This document shows, one piece after another, positions 35,284-40,686 of a stretch of 40,686 bases of DNA. The notes under the pieces were generated by a model. It searched no databases. It was given only the letters and a program-made list of their open reading frames with translations, and had not been told where the DNA came from. The stretch is taken from the NCBI GenBank assembly GCA_947476215.1, contig CANJQI010000029.1:1-40686 (forward strand), read 5' to 3'. This DNA is from Betaproteobacteria bacterium. Its GTDB lineage: Bacteria > Pseudomonadota > Gammaproteobacteria > Burkholderiales > SG8-41. The position numbers and the translations under genes are program-made. Every line of letters begins with the position of its first letter. The stretch's first letter is position 1.

Positions 35284-35514
35284 ACCATCCGTACCGGAAC
35301 CGCCAGAAATGGTGGGGCGCAAAACATGCATATCTGCTGACTATCTTACGACCCTGTGTCAATATTACCGTCTGGCAATCACGGATGGCCAAGACGTTAT
35401 CATACTTGCACGTACTAACTAATTTTTAATCCGTTGAATGGTTTACCCTTTTCTAATAATCGCCCGCCGAACTCGAACATAGTCGTGTTGTTGCTCATAA
35501 AGGAGAAAATAATC

Positions 35515-36480
35515 ATGCGTATTCCACTTGTTTCGATCGCAGGTTTGGCCGGTGGATTGGCGTGCGTAGGCGCAGGTTCATCTATCGCACAGGACTTTCC
35601 CGCCAAGCCCATTCGCCTGTTCACCGTCGCCGTCGGCGGGGGGCTGGATTTTTCGGCTCGGCTATTCGTGCCCGCGCTGTCCGCGAGTCTGGGACAGACC
35701 GTGGTCATAGAGAATCGTGGCGGTGGCGTTACACCCATAGACATCGTCGCCAAAGCGCCGTCCGACGGCTATACCGTGTTGTATAACAGCAGCAGCACGT
35801 GGCTGCTGCCGTATCTGCAGACCAAAGTTTCGTATGATCCCGTTCGCGATCTGGTTCCCGTGAGCATATTAATGACATCACCCAGCGTACTGGTGGTGCA
35901 TCCATCGTTACCTGTGAAGTCAGTCAAAGACTTGATTGCGCTGGCCAAAGCGCGCCCCGGGCAACTGAATTACGCGGCGGGTTCGACAGGTTCTTCAACG
36001 CATCTTTCTCCGGAGTTATTCAAATCCATGGCGGCTGTGGACATCGCGCATATTTTCTACAAAAGTTCCGGAGGATCGATCATCGACCTGCTATCCGGGC
36101 AGGTACAGATTATGTTCGGCAGTGCGGGCACGCTGGCGCCGCACATGAAAGCCGCCAAGGTACGCGCACTGGCGGTGACCAGTGCCCAGCCCTCGGAACT
36201 GCTGCCCGGGTTGCCCACGATAGCCGCTTCCGGCCTGCCAGGCTACGAATCGGTGGTGAGTTACGGCGTATTCACGCCGGCCAAGATCGCCAATGCAGTA
36301 GTTCAGCGGCTACACCGCGAGTTCGTGCAGGTCATACAGCGCCCCGAGATCAAGGAGAAGTTGCTGGGGGCGGGTATCGAACCCCTGGGCACAACCCCAC
36401 AAGACGCGGCCGCCTATATCAAAGCCGACATGGCGAAATGGAGCAAAGTCATCAAGGAAGCGGGCATCAAGGCTGAGTGA
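35515..36480 (+). CDS. Bug family TTT substrate-binding protein
   Basis: A 321-residue TctC/Bug-type protein starting at ATG 35515, nine bases after AGGAGA, a strong ribosome binding site that decides the start. The signal peptide is 1-25 or so (GAGSSIA-Q). FPAKPIRL (28-35) and GGGLDFSAR (41-49) mark the family. SVKDLIALAKARPGQLNYAAGSTGSSTHLSPELFKS is close to the two neighbouring Bug proteins. The gene is followed after 133 bp by another Bug gene on the same strand. The ligand is unknown; aromatic or aliphatic carboxylates are typical for the family. Confidence 0.9.
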   Translation: MRIPLVSIAGLAGGLACVGAGSSIAQDFPAKPIRLFTVAVGGGLDFSARLFVPALSASLGQTVVIENRGGGVTPIDIVAKAPSDGYTVLYNSSSTWLLPYLQTKVSYDPVRDLVPVSILMTSPSVLVVHPSLPVKSVKDLIALAKARPGQLNYAAGSTGSSTHLSPELFKSMAAVDIAHIFYKSSGGSIIDLLSGQVQIMFGSAGTLAPHMKAAKVRALAVTSAQPSELLPGLPTIAASGLPGYESVVSYGVFTPAKIANAVVQRLHREFVQVIQRPEIKEKLLGAGIEPLGTTPQDAAAYIKADMAKWSKVIKEAGIKAE

Positions 36481-36613
36481 ACCCGAATGCTGAACTTGAC
36501 CGACCATGAAATCGGCGCCTTCGACCCGCGCGTTTTGACGACGATACCCCGTGATCGGCGATTCAGCGCCATACTGTGAGAGTTCAGCAATACACTCTGG
36601 AGAAAAAAGCATC

Positions 36614-37600
36614 ATGGTATCCCCCAGTGTTTCCGTAGCACTCGTTTCGGCAAGCCTAACCTTTTTCGCTGCCGGTGTCGCATCTGCCCAGACGGCATCG
36701 ACGAGCGCTGGACCGGCCTATCCGAGCAAGCCGGTTCGCATAGTTACCAGCGCACCTGGGGGTGCGGCGGATCTGATTGCGCGTCTGGTTGCGCAGGGCA
36801 TATCGGCACCGTTGGGGCAACCCGTTATTGTGGATAATCGGGCCGGCAGTGTCATTATTCCCGCGGAAGTCGTCAGCAAGGCCGCGCCTGACGGGTACAC
36901 ACTCCTGCTGCACGGCAACAGTTTCTGGCTAGGGACACTGCTGGCCAAAACATCTTACGACGCATTGAAAGACTTTTTACCGATCTCCATGCTGGCGAGT
37001 TCGCCGCAGATACTTGTCGTTCACCCTTCGTTACCGGCAAAGTCCGTCAAAGAGCTGGTCACTTTGGCCAAGGCAACACCAGGCGCCCTCAACTACGCAT
37101 CGACCAATTCCGGCTCGTCAAATCATCTCGCAGCGGAACTATTCAAATCCATGGCCCGCGTCGATATAGTGCGCATAGGTTACAAGAGTACTGCGACGGC
37201 AATCACCGGTGGAGTCGTCGGCGAAACGCAACTGCAGTTCGCCAGCAGCAGTTCCATCACACCGCATGTCAAGTCGGGCAGATTGCGTCCAGTGGCGGTT
37301 TCCAGCGTCGCCCCATCCGCGCTCTATCCAGGATTGCCTACGGTCGCGGCAACGCTGCCCGGGTTTGATGCGGCAACGTCACAGGGCATATTCGCGCCGG
37401 CTCAGTCGCCGTTGACTATCGTCAACCGGCTGAACCATGAAATCGTGCGGGTGCTCAATCTGGCCGAAGTAAAAGAGAGACTGTTAAGCATAGGCGTGGA
37501 AACGGTTGGAAGTTCTCCAGGGGATCTTGGCGCAGCAATAAAATCCGAGATGACCCGGTTTGGCAAAGTGATCAGGGACGTCGGCATCACAGCGGATTGA
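36614..37600 (+). CDS. Bug family TTT substrate-binding protein
   Basis: A 328-residue TctC/Bug-type protein from ATG 36614, preceded by GGAGA. It has a signal peptide of about 25 residues (GVASA-Q) and then an STSAGPA linker before YPSKPVRI (36-43). GGAADLIAR (49-57) follows. The SVKELVTLAKATPGALNYAS and FKSMARVDIVRIGYKS segments run parallel with the preceding Bug protein, so the pair probably arose by tandem duplication. It is followed by a bulged hairpin and, 161 bp later, the CoA-transferase gene. Co-function is likely but unproven: uptake of an acid followed by its CoA activation. Confidence 0.9.
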   Translation: MVSPSVSVALVSASLTFFAAGVASAQTASTSAGPAYPSKPVRIVTSAPGGAADLIARLVAQGISAPLGQPVIVDNRAGSVIIPAEVVSKAAPDGYTLLLHGNSFWLGTLLAKTSYDALKDFLPISMLASSPQILVVHPSLPAKSVKELVTLAKATPGALNYASTNSGSSNHLAAELFKSMARVDIVRIGYKSTATAITGGVVGETQLQFASSSSITPHVKSGRLRPVAVSSVAPSALYPGLPTVAATLPGFDAATSQGIFAPAQSPLTIVNRLNHEIVRVLNLAEVKERLLSIGVETVGSSPGDLGAAIKSEMTRFGKVIRDVGITAD

Positions 37601-37605
37601 TTGCA

Positions 37606-37643
37606 GCACTCACGTCGCACGACGATAATTTACGTGCGAGTGC
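37606..37643 (+). terminator. Bulged hairpin after the second plus-strand Bug gene
   Basis: GCACTC (37606-37611) pairs with GAGTGC (37638-37643) and GCACG (37617-37621) pairs with CGTGC (37633-37637), with a five-base bulge (ACGTC) and an 11-base AT-rich loop. It starts five bases after the Bug stop codon. There is no U tract after it, so it may be a Rho-dependent or RNA-stability element rather than an intrinsic terminator. Confidence 0.35.
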
Positions 37644-37761
37644 AACGTCTTTGCTGAAGTTGCGGCATAATGTTGCCCTTCAACACAACCATGTCACCGT
37701 GACAGCATCCGCTGTCTGTCCGAGATATCGCGCACCGCGATAAATTCCAGGAGCTTCAATC

Positions 37762-39165
37762 ATGATCAATAATGCCCTGCACACCATATTCCCAATCGCC
37801 GGCTGGACGGAAGAACGCGCAAACGAGGTCGAGATTAGCGGCGGCGCCGATCCAATATTGCCGACACCATTCCGCATCACGGAGGCCGGTAGCGCGGCGC
37901 TCGCGGCGGTAGGCCTCGCCGTCTCCGATCTTTGGGAATTACGTACCGGGCGCCGCCAGAAGATAGCAATCGATGCCCGCCAGGCGACCGCTACGCTGCG
38001 CAGCGGTCGCTATTTGAAAATGGAGGAGACGCCGGTGGATTTCAGGCGCAATCCGGTGGTGGGCATCTTCGCGGCGAAAAACGATCGCTGGTGCTACCTG
38101 CATGGCAACTTTCCCAATCATCGCGCCGCCACGCTGAAGATACTCGGAGTGCCGGAAGACCCGGAGGCCGTCAGCAAAGCGGTTAAGCAGTGGGACGCCT
38201 TCGAGCTTGAGGAAGCCATCATCGCCGCGGGCAGCGCGGGAGGTATGGTGCGTACCATGCAGGAGTGGGCACAACACCCACAAGCCGCCGCGATCGCGTC
38301 ATTGCCATTGATGGAGATCATCAAGATCGGCGACAGCGCGCCGGAACCGCTCCCCGCCGGTGACCGGCCGTTGTCAGGCATCCGGGTGCTGGATCTGACG
38401 CGAGTCATAGCCGGACCGACTTGTGGACGCACGCTGGCCGAACATGGTGCCGATGTATTGAAGATCACGGCGGCCCATCTGCCTGTCGTTGGGCGCCAGG
38501 AGTACGATACCGGCCACGGCAAGCTCTCCGCCCAACTCGATTTGCGCGAGGACCGGGACAAGGAAATCTTGCGCGGGCTGGTGCGCAAGGCCGACATATT
38601 CTCTCAAGGCTACCGGCCCGGCACGCTCGGCAGTCGTGGTTTTTCTCCAGAGGCGCTGGCGGAAATGCGGCCCGGTATCGTGGCAGTGTCGCTCAGCGCC
38701 TTCAGTCATGTCGGACCGTGGGCATCGCGCCGCGGCTTCGATACCGTGGTCCAGGCGGTCAGCGGCATCACCGCCCGGCAAGGCGAGCTCTTCCCCGGCG
38801 ATATACCCGGCCCGCAGTTCTATCCAGTGTCGGCAATCGACTTCCTGACCGGGTACTTGATGGCCACCGGTGCGATGCTCGCCCTCGCGCGCCGCGCCCG
38901 CGAGGGCGGCAGCTGGCTGGTGCGCATTTCTCTGGCGCAGGTGGGGCGCTGGCTCGTCGAATGCGGCGAGGTGCCGGTTGCGAACCTCAAGAACGTGCCT
39001 GCGGAATTCACCAAGGAAGAACTCGCACGGTGGTCCATGACCAGCAATACACCAGTAGGTCGGCTACAGCATCTTGCGCCTGTCCTGCGCCTATCGGAAA
39101 CGCCGCCGCGATGGGCGCGCCCCATGGTGCCGCTGGGTTACAACGAACCGGTGTGGCCGGCGTAG
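37762..39165 (+). CDS. CaiB/BaiF (class III) CoA-transferase with rearranged halves
   Basis: A 467-residue class III CoA-transferase-type protein. Residues about 204-400 read like the usual N-terminal half: LSGIRVLDLTRVIAGPTCGRTLAEHGADVLKI (204-235), then GFDTVVQAVSG (326-335) and SAIDFLTG (358-364), with Asp360 at the catalytic Asp position (Asp169 in formyl-CoA transferase). Residues about 37-200 instead resemble the C-terminal half of the family (AGSAALAAVGLAVSDLWELRTGRRQKIAIDARQA, then EWAQHPQAAAI), but placed first and without the catalytic Asp. So the order looks like C-half, N-half, short end. ATG at 37762 with AGGAG eight bases upstream. It lies behind two Bug genes and may activate the imported acid. 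Substrate unknown. Confidence 0.83.
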   Translation: MINNALHTIFPIAGWTEERANEVEISGGADPILPTPFRITEAGSAALAAVGLAVSDLWELRTGRRQKIAIDARQATATLRSGRYLKMEETPVDFRRNPVVGIFAAKNDRWCYLHGNFPNHRAATLKILGVPEDPEAVSKAVKQWDAFELEEAIIAAGSAGGMVRTMQEWAQHPQAAAIASLPLMEIIKIGDSAPEPLPAGDRPLSGIRVLDLTRVIAGPTCGRTLAEHGADVLKITAAHLPVVGRQEYDTGHGKLSAQLDLREDRDKEILRGLVRKADIFSQGYRPGTLGSRGFSPEALAEMRPGIVAVSLSAFSHVGPWASRRGFDTVVQAVSGITARQGELFPGDIPGPQFYPVSAIDFLTGYLMATGAMLALARRAREGGSWLVRISLAQVGRWLVECGEVPVANLKNVPAEFTKEELARWSMTSNTPVGRLQHLAPVLRLSETPPRWARPMVPLGYNEPVWPA

Positions 39166-39200
39166 TCTTGGAATGAAAGTATTTTCGTAGAGGAAGCAGT

Positions 39201-39812
39201 TCACAAACCGGAAGTGCGACCGTCGCGATTCGGCGTAAGCAGCCGTTCAACGTAACGTGCCAGCATATCCACTTCAAGGTTTACCCTGGCACCCACGGTG
39301 AGCCCGGCGAAACTGGTTGCGTTGAGCGTATGGGGAATCAGGTTTACTTCGAAACGATTGCAATCGACCGAGTTCACCGTCAGGCTCACGCCGTCGATGG
39401 TGATGGAACCTTTGCGCACGATAAATTTTGATAACTCCGGCGGTGCTTCAACCGCCAACAACCTGTTATCGCCTGCCGGTTCGAAACGCGTTACGGTGCC
39501 CACGCCGTCGACGTGCCCGCTGACCAGGTGACCGCCGAGCCGATCGGATAGACGCAGCGCTTTTTCCAAATTGACGCGAGCTTGGGCAGTGAATCCAATG
39601 GTGCGGTTCAATGTTTCACGCGATACGTCAAACTCGATGTGCGCGGTCGACATAGACACCACCGTCAGACACACGCCGTTGATGGCGATACTGTCTCCGA
39701 TCTTGACGTCGCTCACATCAAGCGTGCCCGGATCTATCACGATGCGAATACCACCCGGCGCGGGACTTAATTCGCGCACTTCGCCGACAGATTCTATTAT
39801 CCCGGTGAACAT
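39201..39812 (-). CDS. ribE: Riboflavin synthase alpha chain
   Basis: A 203-residue riboflavin synthase, which dismutates two lumazines to riboflavin. It contains two similar lumazine-binding domains. The first starts MFTGIIESVGEV and includes SIAINGVCLTV. The second starts GHVDGVGTV at about residue 100 and includes GSITIDGVSLTVN. The ATG is one base after the ribD stop, so the two genes are tightly linked. On the downstream side the expected ribBA is about 5 kb away, beyond the Bug/CoA-transferase island. Named ribE here (ribC in E. coli usage). Confidence 0.96.
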   Translation of the reverse strand: MFTGIIESVGEVRELSPAPGGIRIVIDPGTLDVSDVKIGDSIAINGVCLTVVSMSTAHIEFDVSRETLNRTIGFTAQARVNLEKALRLSDRLGGHLVSGHVDGVGTVTRFEPAGDNRLLAVEAPPELSKFIVRKGSITIDGVSLTVNSVDCNRFEVNLIPHTLNATSFAGLTVGARVNLEVDMLARYVERLLTPNRDGRTSGL

Positions 39813-39813
39813 T

Positions 39814-40686
39814 TTATTTTTTCTCCAGCCTGGCGATGACGCGTATATCGTTGCCTATGGTGCTTACCTCACGTATTTGCAATCTGCGGCGAGCTTCGAG
39901 ATCGACCAGTTCGGGAAGGGCCGCCATGCCGCGCGCACTGTCGCCCAGCAAATGCGGCGCGAGGTACAGCAGCAGTTCGTCTACACATTCCTCGTTTATT
40001 AACGATCCATTCAGTTTAGCCCCGGCCTCAATGTGCAGTTCGTTGACGCCGCGCCGCGCAAGTTCCTGCATGAGTGCCGGCAGTTCGACCTTGCCATGAG
40101 CATTGGGCATGGCAATGACTTCCGCGCCCAGATCCACTAACTGTTTGATCTTATACGGATTTTCTTCTGAACACGCGATCAGCACACCGCCACCCGCCAG
40201 CACGCGTGCAGTCAGCGGAATCGCCAGCCGGCTGTCGACAACCACGCGCAGCGGCTGACGCGGCGTGCTGACATCGCGCACAGTCAACTGCGGATCGTCA
40301 TCAAGGACCGTGCCTATGCCGGTCAGCAGCGCACAGGCCCTGGCGCGCCAGTGGTGTCCGTCCCGCCGTGCTTCTTCGCCGGTTATCCATTGACTCCTGC
40401 CGTTGTTAAGCGCGGTCTTGCCATCGAGACTTGCAGCGATTTTCATGCGCGTCCACGGCCGGCCGCGCGTCACTCGCGACACGAAACCGATATTCAGTTC
40501 GCGCGCTTCGTTTTCCATGACCCCGATCACAACCGCAATTCCTGCCTGTCCGAGGTTTGCCATGCCGTGGCCGGAAGTTCGCGGATCAGGATCGACCATG
40601 GCCGCGACCACTCGTGTCACGCCGGCCTGAATCAATGCCTGGTCGCAAGGCGGAGTGCGACCGAAATGGTGACAAGGTTCGAGCGA
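39814..40686 (-). CDS. ribD: Riboflavin biosynthesis protein RibD, 5' end outside window
   Basis: The C-terminal 290 residues of the bifunctional pyrimidine deaminase/reductase RibD. The first residues in the window are the deaminase zinc motif LEPCHHFGRTPPC, in frame to the very edge, so the start lies beyond 40686. The reductase domain begins near RGRPWTRMKIAASLDGKTAL and contains SQWITGEEARRDGHHWRA, ALLTGIGTVLDDDPQLTVR and the C-terminal NELHIEAGAKLNGSLI. It performs the second and third steps of the GTP branch of riboflavin synthesis. The stop is one base before the ribE ATG. Confidence 0.95.
   Translation of the reverse strand, partial: SLEPCHHFGRTPPCDQALIQAGVTRVVAAMVDPDPRTSGHGMANLGQAGIAVVIGVMENEARELNIGFVSRVTRGRPWTRMKIAASLDGKTALNNGRSQWITGEEARRDGHHWRARACALLTGIGTVLDDDPQLTVRDVSTPRQPLRVVVDSRLAIPLTARVLAGGGVLIACSEENPYKIKQLVDLGAEVIAMPNAHGKVELPALMQELARRGVNELHIEAGAKLNGSLINEECVDELLLYLAPHLLGDSARGMAALPELVDLEARRRLQIREVSTIGNDIRVIARLEKK

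Noticed and set aside
36487-36579. A 30-codon open frame between the two plus-strand Bug genes
   Set aside because: It has no clear ribosome binding site or recognisable similarity, and such short frames are expected by chance.

Overview
The window looks like chromosome from a betaproteobacterium, most likely Burkholderiales or a close relative. Three things suggest this: housekeeping runs in an order typical of that class (glnE-ilvE-zinc-finger gene-waaF; ribD-ribE-ribBA-ribH-nusB-thiL-pgpA-pncC-recA-recX-alaS), four Bug-type periplasmic binding proteins of the tripartite tricarboxylate (TTT) family, and a RibBA with a degenerate cyclohydrolase half. No rRNA, tRNA, CRISPR array, prophage or intact insertion sequence was seen. 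The species cannot be named from the sequence alone.

Left edge (1-3928): a frameshifted C-terminal scrap of an integrase-type transposase, then a minus-strand catabolic group: an SDR oxidoreductase, a Bug binding protein and a MmgE/PrpD-family protein, the last two 11 bp apart. 4026-5494: a cobalamin adenosyltransferase convergent with a BtuF-like B12-binding protein. 5526-15457 (minus): yhdP, a 109-residue exported protein, a nitrilase-superfamily hydrolase, tldD, greB, a GT41 (SPINDLY/OGT-like) glycosyltransferase and a class I DAHP synthase. Several of these genes overlap by 1 or 4 bases, which implies translational coupling.

15525-25168 (plus): glnE, ilvE, a CHCC zinc-finger protein, waaF, an NTF2-like protein, a TcuA-like FAD dehydrogenase, a YheT-type alpha/beta hydrolase and a phosphomannomutase/phosphoglucomutase. 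25197-34145 (minus): a PaaI-type thioesterase at the far end, preceded in transcription order by ribBA, ribH, nusB, a small membrane protein, thiL, pgpA, pncC, recA, recX and alaS. Flavin, thiamine-diphosphate, phosphatidylglycerol and DNA-repair functions are therefore physically linked.

Right edge (34264-40686): ribD (cut by the window end) and ribE should lead straight into ribBA, but about 5 kb separates them. That stretch holds three Bug binding proteins, one minus and two plus, and a class III CoA-transferase whose halves appear rearranged. This island is the clearest accessory region. No strong evidence was found for a wholly new multi-gene system. The best leads are the permuted CoA-transferase, the SDR without its catalytic tyrosine, and the small coupled exported and membrane proteins.
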